Source: JALSHZ01 sp964439815
GTDB lineage: Bacteria > Pseudomonadota > Gammaproteobacteria > UWMA-0217
Reading direction: 5' to 3'
Assembly (NCBI GenBank): GCA_964439815.1
Contig: CAYTPO010000032.1
Span: 1-15,200 of the forward strand
Length of the DNA: 15,200 nucleotides
In this document: positions 1-6,608 of the stretch, one piece after another
How the letters are laid out: the number at the start of each line of letters is the position of its first letter
Numbering within the stretch: the stretch's first letter is position 1
Notes under the pieces: generated by a model
Seen by the model: the letters and a program-made list of their open reading frames with translations, nothing else
Database searches by the model: none
What the model was told of the DNA's origin: nothing
Program-made: the position numbers and the translations under genes

Positions 1-39
1 CCTTCTATTATTTTGGCTGTTATGGTGAATAAGGCGGGG
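1..39 (-). repeat. Terminal fragment of B-family small inverted-repeat element
   Basis: Read on the minus strand, positions 39 to 21 give ccccgccttattcaccata. This is close to the terminal repeat ccccgtcttattcatggtgg that bounds the complete B element at 7465-7711. The outer end is at 39, so the element body would lie to the left, outside the window. The match is degenerate beyond the first 14 bases, so this may be a related insertion-sequence end rather than a true B copy. Confidence 0.45.
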
Positions 40-40
40 T

Positions 41-302
41 AAATCTTGTGTATGTGATGATCAGGCTTGGCCAGGGAGAAGAAGGTACTGTGCCGCAGGC
101 GGACCAGGATCCAGCGTTTGACGATCTGCACCGCCATCTCAGCCTTGTCTCTGGGTTTGCTGGCTGCGCAACCGTAGTAGATCGCCATCTTGGGTACATG
201 GCGCGAATTCCGTGTGACGGCAGCCTTCAGATTGTCGGGGACCAGCAGCAGTGCCGGCGCCTCGCCGAAGACGCGTAGCATGCGCTGATGCGAGGTGATC
301 CA
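41..302 (-). pseudogene. istA: IS21-family transposase IstA, truncated remnant
   Basis: A minus-strand reading frame without stops shows the C-terminal core of IstA. From about 302 downward it reads W-I-T-S-H, then LLLVPDNLKAAV, then the block KPRDKAE, which corresponds to the region around the catalytic Glu in the usual KPRDKAKVE of IstA. It continues with VQIVKRWILVRLR and FFSLA. IstA is the DDE transposase of IS21 elements and normally has about 400-500 residues, followed by the ATPase IstB. Here the N-terminal two thirds are missing because the response-regulator gene starts at once. Several short in-frame gaps between VTR and VQIV remove normally conserved residues, and no IstB follows. 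It is therefore a dead fragment. The family call rests on motif recognition. The exact edges are approximate: similarity fades near 302 and near 60. Confidence 0.75.
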
Positions 303-320
303 GTCAGTACCGGTATCGGC

Positions 321-1022
321 ATGAAGCAAGCAACAACAAGGCTCTTGCTGGTTGAAGACGACCATGAGCTGGCCGGCATGATCGAAGGCTTTCTCTTCGA
401 GAACAGCTTTGCTGTAACCTGGATCGACAACGGTTCGGAAGCACTGCACTTCATCCGTGGAGACAACTATCTGGCCATCGATCTGGTGATCCTCGACATC
501 ATGCTTCCGGATGTCAACGGCATCACACTGTGCCACCATGTTCGCCGAAACAGCAAAACACCGGTGCTGATGCTGACGGCCTGTGACGACGAAATGAGCG
601 AGATCGACAGTCTGGAAACCGGTGCCGACAGCTATCTGGTCAAGCCTGTGCGTCCTCACGTCCTGCTCGCGCATATCCATTCCCTGTTGCGGCGAACCGG
701 CAGACGGCAGGAAGCCCACGGCCACAGACTGGAAGTTCAGGACATTGCACTGGATCTCGACGCGATGACGGCGACCGTGGGCGGCCATCGGTTGGAACTG
801 ACCACCGCCGAATGGCAGTTGCTCGAATATCTGATTCGCCATCCTGGTGAAACGATCAGTCGCGACCGGCTTTGCCGCAAGCTGCTCGGTTTCGAATACG
901 ATGGAATCAATCGCTCTATCGACATGCGCATCTCATCGTTGCGCAGGAAAATGGGTGACGACAACCCGCCATTTCGCTATGTCAAGACTATTCGTGGCAA
1001 AGGATACCGTCTGGTCTGTTGA
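321..1022 (+). CDS. OmpR-family response regulator, RstA-like
   Basis: DNA-binding response regulator of 233 residues, a normal length for the OmpR/PhoB class. The receiver domain occupies about residues 6-120, with the acidic pair in LLLVEDDHE, the phospho-acceptor Asp59 in LVILDIMLP and the conserved Lys in SYLVKP. The winged-helix effector domain is about residues 135-232, with TTAEWQLLEYL and ending in VKTIRGKGYRLV. The stretch SRDRLCRKLLGFEYDG followed by RSIDMRISSLRRKM resembles E. coli RstA more than PhoB. I chose ATG 321 because the receiver fold begins right after it. An in-frame ATG at 288 would add 11 residues lying inside the transposase remnant. Neither start has a clear Shine-Dalgarno. 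The kinase gene follows 85 bases downstream, so the pair is probably one operon. The upstream promoter region is occupied by IS21 debris. Confidence 0.9.
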   Translation: MKQATTRLLLVEDDHELAGMIEGFLFENSFAVTWIDNGSEALHFIRGDNYLAIDLVILDIMLPDVNGITLCHHVRRNSKTPVLMLTACDDEMSEIDSLETGADSYLVKPVRPHVLLAHIHSLLRRTGRRQEAHGHRLEVQDIALDLDAMTATVGGHRLELTTAEWQLLEYLIRHPGETISRDRLCRKLLGFEYDGINRSIDMRISSLRRKMGDDNPPFRYVKTIRGKGYRLVC

Positions 1023-1107
1023 TACCAATTGACAATTGCTGACAGCAGCCCGCCTCCTTTTCGGTGACAATTCATTCGCAAACCGGACATCAGCCAATGG
1101 CATCACA

Positions 1108-2418
1108 ATGACTGTTTTCTCCAGAACCTATGTTGTCCTGATTTTTCTGATTCCAGTCAGTTTTCTTCTGGCCCTCAACGTCGCTGACAATCTGTTCGAG
1201 ACAGTGGACCGGAAAGAGTTCATGCGTAACAGCCTGGTGGAGGCACGGCTCATCGAACAACACCTCGATTCGCATCTCGTCACACGGTGGAGTCGGCTGA
1301 TTGAAGCCTATCAGCCGGTTTTCGACAGCCGTATCTCACTGGTGAGTGCCGGGGATCTGGCCACTATCCCCCAACTGATGGATATCGACAATACGGTCAC
1401 CGACAACTGGATGACCCGAACCGCGAGTATCGACGACTGGTGGTTGCTCCACCGCTTGTCCGATGAATACTATCTCTGGATTCAGGAAGACGAGCGCATC
1501 GAAGATATTCCGGTCGAGGAGTTCCTGGTCATCCTGATCCCCCTGCTGGCAATTCTGCTGCTGGTTGCCGCTGCCATTGGTTACATCTCCCGCCGTATCG
1601 CCCGACCACTCACGGCCCTCGCCAACACCACGAATGCCATTGCCGAAACCAGACTCGATGCCCGGGTAAAAGAGGAACGGCTGGAGCCTCTGCGCACGCT
1701 GACCCAGCGTTTCAATCACATGGCGGGGCGAATCGAATCGCTGGTGCGGGAACAGCAGATCATGATCGGTGCAATCCCCCACGAATTGCGAACTCCCATT
1801 GCCCGCTTGCGTTTCGCACTTGACCTTACCCGTGACCAGGATGACATCGGCACCTTGCGGAAACAAATCGAGATTATCGACGGCTATACCGATGACATCG
1901 AACAGATCATCGAGCAGACTCTGTCACTGTCACGCACCATCGACCGTCAACCCAAGCGGCAAGAATTCAATCTGGAGCATCTTCTGGAAACCCTGGCCGG
2001 TGGCGACAACATCAGTGACAAATCGGTCCGCTGGCACTGCAGCTGCGAACACCCCGCAGTGGGCGACCCTGATCTCGTCATGCTCGCCATCAGAAATCTG
2101 CTGAACAACGCCATCCATCATGCTCACCGACAGATTGATGTGTATGGTGAAACGACGCGCGAAGGGGCATTCATCATCACGGTGGACGACGACGGCCCCG
2201 GGATTCCGCAAGTACAGCGAAAGGCAGTATTCATTCCCTTTTTCCGTCTCGACGACAGCCGCTCACGCCGGACCGGTGGCATGGGGCTGGGACTGGCTCT
2301 GGTGCGCCTCATCGCCGACCGGATCGACGGCAACATTGTGGTGTCGAATAGCCCGCTGGGCGGTGCCCGTTTCGTATTCTCCCGTGGCAACCATCGGGCC
2401 ACCGGCGAAACCGGCTGA
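1108..2418 (+). CDS. Membrane sensor histidine kinase, RstB-like
   Basis: Inner-membrane sensor kinase of 436 residues, partner of the preceding regulator. Transmembrane helix 1 is about residues 6-24, a periplasmic sensor of about 110 residues follows, and helix 2 is about 139-160 (LVILIPLLAILLLVAAAIG). Then come a HAMP linker (SRRIARPLTALA), the dimerisation/phosphoacceptor box IPHELRTPIARLR with His225, the N-box LAIRNLLNNAIHHA, G1 VDDDGPGIP, the F-box FIPFF and G2 GGMGLGLALV. All catalytic boxes are present, so it should be active. The frame is also open upstream to a TTG at 1036, but ATG 1108 puts the first helix in the usual position. Its ribosome-binding site is weak, and the signal sensed cannot be read from the sequence. 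Confidence 0.9.
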   Translation: MTVFSRTYVVLIFLIPVSFLLALNVADNLFETVDRKEFMRNSLVEARLIEQHLDSHLVTRWSRLIEAYQPVFDSRISLVSAGDLATIPQLMDIDNTVTDNWMTRTASIDDWWLLHRLSDEYYLWIQEDERIEDIPVEEFLVILIPLLAILLLVAAAIGYISRRIARPLTALANTTNAIAETRLDARVKEERLEPLRTLTQRFNHMAGRIESLVREQQIMIGAIPHELRTPIARLRFALDLTRDQDDIGTLRKQIEIIDGYTDDIEQIIEQTLSLSRTIDRQPKRQEFNLEHLLETLAGGDNISDKSVRWHCSCEHPAVGDPDLVMLAIRNLLNNAIHHAHRQIDVYGETTREGAFIITVDDDGPGIPQVQRKAVFIPFFRLDDSRSRRTGGMGLGLALVRLIADRIDGNIVVSNSPLGGARFVFSRGNHRATGETG

Positions 2419-2519
2419 CAATAGCTTACAAAATTCCTTTTGGAGCGGTCAGCCGACCCCGAATAACATGACGGGACTCTGGCAAAAACCATAAAACAAC
2501 AACTTTCTGGATCATCTCA

Positions 2520-4091
2520 ATGAAACGCTCACACTTGGCAACTGCCCTTCTGCTCTTTGCAACCCTTTCAGCGTGTCACGACAGTAACGACAACAACGCA
2601 GGAGGATCCGGCCCCTCCACTACCAACCCCGCTTCTTTCACCTCAACGTACAAAAAAGAAGCATGCAGCAATATCTTACCCACACAAATCGCCGCAGAAT
2701 TTAAATCTGCCAAACTTGAATGCGGCTTCATCACCGTGCCGGCCAACTGGACAGTTCCCGACGGGGACACCATCTCACTGGCTGTCTATCGCTTGCCATC
2801 GACATCTGCAAAGCCGGCCCCTGACCCGGTCATCTATCTCGAAGGAGGGCCGGGTGGCGCCGGCATTTCCACCCTCGAAGATTTTGCCATCGGCCCGGCA
2901 AGCTATCTGCGTGAACGGTCCGACGTCGTGGTCGTGGATCAGCGGGGCACCGGATATTCCCGCCCTGCATTGTACTGTCGCGAAGTATTCCAGGCAGAAA
3001 AGGAAGACGGCGATATCGCAGCCGCTCACAAGGCCTGCCATGACAGACTGGTGACAAAAGGGATCAATCTGGCCGACTACACCAGCCACAACAACGCCCT
3101 GGATATCAATGCAGTACCCAAGGCGATGGGGTACACCGAATGGAATCTCTATGGGCTGTCTTACGGCACCCGGCTGGCACTGACGGTTATGAGAGATGCG
3201 GCAGAAGGTGTCCGAAGTGTCGTGCTCGATTCGGTATTCCCTCCGCAGGTCAATGGACTGAGCGAAGCATCCTATCCCCGCTACTGGAGCATGGAGCAGA
3301 TCGCCAGGAATTGTGAAGCAGACACCGCCTGCCGGGCAACCGGAATCGACCTCAAGACACAAATAGAACAAGGCATCGAACGATTGGCGGCAAATCCTGT
3401 TACTTTGCCCGACGGCACACGGTTTGCCACATCTGAGTACCTCGGCATACTCGGGGATGCTATCGCCAACCCTGAGGTCGGTGACGTCATAATGACCATC
3501 GCCAACGGGACGGATGACGATATCAGCCAGCTGACAAAAGAACTCCTCTCCGATGAAAATGAGGAGGAGGCAATAGATCTGACCAATGAGCGAGTCATAC
3601 CGATCTACCCATTCGTCGCTGATGTTGCTCAGGGCATGGCAAGTGCGGTTGTCTGTGCCGAAGAGTGGCCCTATCCCGAGCATAAGGTCAGCCCGGATCT
3701 GGCCAGCCATTTCAGCCAGACGACTCAACAGGCTGTTAACAAAATGGTCGCTTCCGATCAGTCCTATCAATGCAATTCCTGGGATATCCCAGCCGCCGGA
3801 CTGCTCGAAACCCAGGCGGTCAACAGTGACATTCCCACCCTCGTCCTTGCAGGCACCGCAGACATTGCTACACCACCCGAATGGGGCAGGATTGCCGACA
3901 AAACCCTTTCCCGCAGCCAGTACACCGAATTTCCCGATCTGACCCATGGGGTACTGGGCGTCAACGACTGTGTCAACACGCTGACCCGACGGTTTCTCGA
4001 CAACCCGGAAACCAAGCTCGACCAGTCGTGTATCGCCGGCTTGCCCAAAGTGAGCTATTTTGGCGAGACGGACAACCAGAACCAGCCCTGA
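2520..4091 (+). CDS. Secreted lipoprotein alpha/beta-hydrolase, S33/TAP-like peptidase
   Basis: Putative exported peptidase of 523 residues. The N-terminus is a lipoprotein signal with lipobox LSAC (Cys19), then a flexible Asn/Ser/Gly-rich stretch. The alpha/beta-hydrolase core shows the oxyanion motif LEGGPGGAG, the strand motif VVDQRGTGYSRP and the nucleophile elbow GLSYG with Ser214. The acid Asp448 is in LAGTADIATPP, and His476 is in DLTHGVL. This triad plus the C-terminal TAP-like region fits the peptidase S33 family (prolyl/tripeptidyl aminopeptidase type), which release N-terminal residues from peptides. The residue after Cys19 is His rather than Asp, so outer-membrane sorting is likely. 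It starts 101 bases after the kinase gene and 36 bases before the M48 protease gene. The true substrate is unknown; an esterase role is possible. Confidence 0.88.
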   Translation: MKRSHLATALLLFATLSACHDSNDNNAGGSGPSTTNPASFTSTYKKEACSNILPTQIAAEFKSAKLECGFITVPANWTVPDGDTISLAVYRLPSTSAKPAPDPVIYLEGGPGGAGISTLEDFAIGPASYLRERSDVVVVDQRGTGYSRPALYCREVFQAEKEDGDIAAAHKACHDRLVTKGINLADYTSHNNALDINAVPKAMGYTEWNLYGLSYGTRLALTVMRDAAEGVRSVVLDSVFPPQVNGLSEASYPRYWSMEQIARNCEADTACRATGIDLKTQIEQGIERLAANPVTLPDGTRFATSEYLGILGDAIANPEVGDVIMTIANGTDDDISQLTKELLSDENEEEAIDLTNERVIPIYPFVADVAQGMASAVVCAEEWPYPEHKVSPDLASHFSQTTQQAVNKMVASDQSYQCNSWDIPAAGLLETQAVNSDIPTLVLAGTADIATPPEWGRIADKTLSRSQYTEFPDLTHGVLGVNDCVNTLTRRFLDNPETKLDQSCIAGLPKVSYFGETDNQNQP

Positions 4092-4113
4092 ACCGATCTG
4101 CAAACCCGAACCT

Positions 4114-4118
4114 GGGGA
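4114..4118 (+). promoter_or_regulatory. Ribosome-binding site of the M48 protease gene
   Basis: GGGGA lies nine bases before ATG 4128. It fixes the start and, with only 36 bases after the previous stop codon, supports translation from the same mRNA as the S33-like lipoprotein. Confidence 0.6.
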
Positions 4119-4127
4119 GTACATCCA

Positions 4128-5165
4128 ATGAAAACCACACTGTTTGGCTCAACCGTCCTCCTGCTGTTGCTCACCGCTTGCGCCACCACCAGCCCGCCGG
4201 AACCAGGCCGGGCGGAGGTGTCCGCCGAGCGTCATATCCAGCAACGGCTGGAAATCGCCAACACGATGCGCTACCAGAAGAGAATCGACCCGATCGCCCA
4301 CGAGGTGCTGCGCGGCGGCCTGCGTTTCTGCGACGACGAAATCACCTATGCCACCGGACTTCGCATCGCCAACCGGGCTTCCTTCCCCAAGGATCTGCGT
4401 GACGCCGCCAGCGCCGAACTGGGGCTCGGCAGTGAACTGGAGGTGCTCTGGGTGACGCCGGGCACCCCGGGCGCAAAGGCCGGCATCGAGGCAGGGGACA
4501 AGATCCTGGCGATCAACGGCAGAAAGATGCCCACCGGCCAGGACGGTCTGGAGGCACTGGACGAGGCACTGGCCAAGGCGGCCCGGAAAAAGCGGCCGTT
4601 GAAGATCACAATCCAGCGGCAGGGAGAATCGCGGGAGATCGGCCTCGACACCGAACCGGCCTGCCACTACCCGGTGATCGCGCTTCTCGACGCCACCCCC
4701 AATGCCTATGCTAACGGTTCGATCATCGCCATCCATTCCGGCCTGATCAACATGCTGGCGAACGACCGGGACATCGCCATCGTCATGGCCCACGAGCTGG
4801 CCCACAACATCAAGAACCATCCCACCAAGGGAATCTTCACCGGATTGCTCGGCATACTTGTCGCCGTCACCCTCGATGACGAGGAGGCGGGTCAGGTGGT
4901 GTCGGCGCAGTTCTCTCCCCCGCTCGAAGCCGAAGCCGACTATGTGGGTCTTTATATCTGTGCCAATGCCGGCATCGACATCAACGGCGCGGAAAACGTC
5001 TGGCGACGGTTTGCCGCCGAATTCTCGGGCGCCAAGGAGAAATCCCTGCTCGATACCCATCCACCGACACCGGAACGTTATGTGGCCCTGAGAAAGACCG
5101 TCGGGGAAATCGAAGAGAAACGTCGCCGGGGTGAAGCGCTGGTTCCCAACGGCGCCCGGGATTAA
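4128..5165 (+). CDS. PDZ-containing M48-family zinc metalloprotease lipoprotein
   Basis: Exported metalloprotease of 345 residues. The signal peptide ends in lipobox LLTAC (Cys18), so the mature protein is lipid-anchored in the periplasm. A PDZ-like domain at about residues 100-175 contains LEVLWVTPGTPGAKAGI followed by AGDKILAINGRKM. The catalytic domain has the zinc motif HELAH (His222, Glu223, His226). The presumed third zinc ligand is Glu267 in LEAEADYVGLY, and a conserved DTHPPTPERY follows near the C-terminus. This is the M48 (Ste24/Oma1/BepA-like) arrangement, with a PDZ domain added before the protease. Such proteins degrade or mature misfolded envelope proteins. It follows the S33-like lipoprotein closely, so a shared peptide-processing role in the envelope is likely. 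Base composition is visibly richer in G and C than in its neighbours. Confidence 0.9.
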   Translation: MKTTLFGSTVLLLLLTACATTSPPEPGRAEVSAERHIQQRLEIANTMRYQKRIDPIAHEVLRGGLRFCDDEITYATGLRIANRASFPKDLRDAASAELGLGSELEVLWVTPGTPGAKAGIEAGDKILAINGRKMPTGQDGLEALDEALAKAARKKRPLKITIQRQGESREIGLDTEPACHYPVIALLDATPNAYANGSIIAIHSGLINMLANDRDIAIVMAHELAHNIKNHPTKGIFTGLLGILVAVTLDDEEAGQVVSAQFSPPLEAEADYVGLYICANAGIDINGAENVWRRFAAEFSGAKEKSLLDTHPPTPERYVALRKTVGEIEEKRRRGEALVPNGARD

Positions 5166-5845
5166 CCGAAGTTACCTGACATGGATCACTACCCTGTTAA
5201 CAGGCCTGGGCCTCAGTCTGAGCCCCCATACTCTGTTCGGGGATGGAGACCATGCAGGTCTCACCCGGCTTTTCAGTGAGCAGCCCGGATATTTCATCTT
5301 TCTTAGAGTCGACCCGAAAAACGGATCTACTCCATCACCAGTGAATAGCCCGAGCTGCGCCCACTACAGGATTTTTTGTAAATGCGCCATGCTCGATCAG
5401 ATTGAGGTTGTTGCAGTAAGCCCTATCCTGTGAACACTTTGCAGCTCATGCCTGTTTCGAGGTCGTGAGCTTGCCCTCGAAACCATCCAGCAGCTACCCC
5501 TGTTCCCGGGACACACGCGCGAGCAAGCTGCAGAGACTTGTTTCATCACAGGTAAAGACAGGCCAAACAAGCGGCCTGTGGAAAAATCCGGGCCTGGTAC
5601 TCTTGTCGCTGTATCTGGTACCTCGGTAAGGAAAACGTCGATACTGAACTCGGTGTGCGTATTCGTGAAGTATCGAATGAGGAGGCATTCGAAAACTGTG
5701 TGCTTCCCGCATAGCCGGTGCAATCAAAAAATTCTGTTGGGGAGCGGATGCGTCCAGGCCAAGAAAGTTGCGTCTAACGGGAGTTAAAACCACTTCAAAA
5801 CAAACCACTGTTTAGGTACAACGGGTAGCCAATCATTGGTTAATA
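5166..5845. other. Gene-poor interval, possibly decayed coding DNA
   Basis: I see no convincing gene here. The frames that are open are short and lack ribosome-binding sites or recognisable motifs. One plus-strand stretch from about 5556 to 5714 is open for 52 codons and ends with a protein-like composition (WYLGKENVDTELGVRIREV and onward). It has no start codon and could be the tail of a broken gene. The interval ends against a degraded tRNA 3' fragment, so it may be the residue of an element once integrated at the tRNA. The origin is inference. Confidence 0.4.
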
Positions 5846-5874
5846 TGACGGAGAGGGATGGATTCGCGCCATCC
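5846..5874 (-). repeat. Degraded copy of a tRNA-Ser 3' end
   Basis: These 29 bases match the 3' end of the tRNA-Ser gene (6021-6049) at 23 positions, in the same orientation. The T-arm still pairs: GATGG with CCATC replaces GAGGG with CCCTC, so the central pair changed on both sides. No anticodon arm or 5' acceptor strand is present within a tRNA length. It resembles the att-site debris left by an integrated element at a tRNA 3' end. Confidence 0.5.
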
Positions 5875-5977
5875 GGGTGCTCACTTCTGCGGGGCGCTAT
5901 GCATCCAAAACTGATCCATTCAGTTTTGTCGAACCCTCGATCGGGTTTAAATCCCTCCCAATCAACCTATGGCGGAC

Positions 5978-6010
5978 AAAAAAAACCCGAGCAAGAGTTA
6001 ATTGCTCGGG
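5978..6010 (-). terminator. Rho-independent terminator of tRNA-Ser
   Basis: Read on the minus strand, a 9-bp perfect stem (cccgagcaa / ttgctcggg, 7-base loop) is followed directly by a run of eight T. It lies 10 bases beyond the tRNA CCA end, so it ends that transcript. Confidence 0.9.
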
Positions 6011-6020
6011 CTTTATCATA

Positions 6021-6108
6021 TGGCGGAGAGGGAGGGATTCGAACCCTCGATACGTTACCGTATACACACTTTCCAGGCGTGCTCCTTCGGCCACTCGGAC
6101 ACCTCTCC
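6021..6108 (-). tRNA. tRNA-Ser (anticodon GGA)
   Basis: An 88-base gene on the minus strand. The acceptor stem is GGAGAGG pairing with CCTCTCC, followed by G and an encoded CCA. The D-arm shows GAGTGGCCGAAGGAG, and the anticodon arm has loop CTGGAAA, giving anticodon GGA. The long variable arm (TATACGGTAACGTATC region) is typical of serine tRNAs, and the T-arm loop is TTCGAAT. It reads UCC and, by wobble, UCU codons. It has its own candidate promoter upstream and a strong terminator downstream, so it is a single-gene unit. The region beyond its 3' end carries partial copies of its own sequence. Confidence 0.97.
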
Positions 6109-6152
6109 AGAACTGCTTCGATTCAGCCATTGCGGCAAAAACCGAGCGCGCA

Positions 6153-6181
6153 AGACTATCCTAGAATGCATGGACTGTAAA
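6153..6181 (-). promoter_or_regulatory. Candidate sigma70 promoter of tRNA-Ser
   Basis: On the minus strand TTTACA (6181-6176) and TAGTCT (6158-6153) are 17 bases apart, about 45 bases before the tRNA 5' end. A GC-rich stretch (gcgcgc) follows the -10 box, as is common for stable-RNA promoters under stringent control. Assigned by consensus match only. Confidence 0.5.
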
Positions 6182-6236
6182 GGAGCGGATTCGGCCAAGC
6201 CGAGCGCGGCACAGGTAGATCACCTGACGGGCCGAT

Positions 6237-6428
6237 TCAGGCCTTGCAGCTCATGTCCTGACCGCAGCATATGGGGGATTTGATCTTGCCGTGGCCATTG
6301 GGGCATTCGGAGATCTGCACCTCGGTGCCATCATCCAGTTTCAGTGTGCCATTGACCAGTGGAGCGTCGCATTTGCCACAGGTTGCGTTGACACTCATGC
6401 CACAAATTTCGCATTCGTAAGTTGCCAT
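6237..6428 (-). CDS. Small cysteine-rich zinc-ribbon-like protein
   Basis: A 63-residue soluble protein starting MATYECEICGMSVNATC. It has eight cysteines: a CxxC pair at 6/9, a second CxxC at 17/20, then Cys42, a Cys54-Cys55 doublet and Cys61, with His46 available as a further ligand. The two CxxC knuckles, the PNGHGKIKSPICCGQDM tail and the small size suggest a structural zinc or iron site, similar in style to rubredoxin-like and zinc-ribbon proteins. I do not recognise a named family. The gene stands alone on the minus strand, divergent from the TetR gene, with a candidate promoter at 6461-6489 and a weak ribosome-binding site. The high density of ordered motifs makes a chance frame unlikely. 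Redox, metal handling or protein-protein contact are all possible roles. Confidence 0.8.
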   Translation of the reverse strand: MATYECEICGMSVNATCGKCDAPLVNGTLKLDDGTEVQISECPNGHGKIKSPICCGQDMSCKA

Positions 6429-6460
6429 CTCATGTTTCTTTGGTTTGTTTTTTGCTAATA

Positions 6461-6489
6461 GTTATCTTTTCGGAATCCCAATATAGCAA
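6461..6489 (-). promoter_or_regulatory. Candidate promoter of the small cysteine-rich gene
   Basis: On the minus strand TTGCTA (6489-6484) and GATAAC (6466-6461) are 17 bases apart, ending 33 bases before the start codon. The match to the sigma70 consensus is partial, four of six in each box. Confidence 0.35.
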
Positions 6490-6552
6490 CCGGTTACTGC
6501 CCTGTACACGCTGACAAACCCCGATTTTTATTGATGGAATAGCCTGTTTGCT

Positions 6553-6581
6553 TTGACATACCGACCGGTATGGATTATAAA
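6553..6581 (+). promoter_or_regulatory. Sigma70 promoter of the tetR-type gene
   Basis: A consensus -35 box TTGACA (6553-6558) and TATAAA (6576-6581) are separated by exactly 17 bases, making this the best promoter in the window. Transcription should begin near 6588, about 20 bases before ATG 6609. An upstream ATG at 6570 lies inside this promoter and so cannot be the start. Confidence 0.8.
6557..6572. promoter_or_regulatory. Palindromic operator, probably for TetR autoregulation
   Basis: The 16-base sequence cataccgaccggtatg has perfect half sites CATACC and GGTATG around GACC. It sits between the -35 and -10 boxes of the promoter. The core ACCGACCGGT resembles operators of NemR/AcuR-type TetR regulators. 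A repressor bound here would block RNA polymerase. Binding by the adjacent TetR protein is inference from position. I find no second copy before the exporter operon. Confidence 0.7.
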
Positions 6582-6608
6582 GCACCTACTCTAGGATACA
6601 TAAACATC

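Noticed and set aside
48..278. Plus-strand open frame of 76 codons before the response regulator
   Set aside because: It is the shadow of the IstA remnant on the other strand and shows no motif or ribosome-binding site.
2775..4124. 449-codon minus-strand open frame
   Set aside because: It lies opposite the S33-like lipoprotein, which has a signal peptide and full catalytic triad. The antisense frame has no recognisable domain.
4149..5060. 303-codon minus-strand open frame
   Set aside because: It is antisense to the M48 protease with its HELAH motif. A long antisense frame is common in GC-rich genes.
5131..5433. Plus-strand frame of 100 codons overlapping the end of the M48 gene
   Set aside because: It starts inside the protease gene with no ribosome-binding site, and its composition is not protein-like beyond a short hydrophobic stretch.
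5906..5928. Perfect 9-bp hairpin caaaactga / tcagttttg as a terminator
   Set aside because: No T run follows on either strand. It may only be part of the tRNA-associated debris.
5836..6283. Several short open frames across the tRNA region
   Set aside because: They read through the tRNA gene, its terminator and its degraded copies.
6570..6608. ATG 6570 as the start of the TetR gene
   Set aside because: It lies inside the operator and before the -10 box, so it would not be in the transcript.
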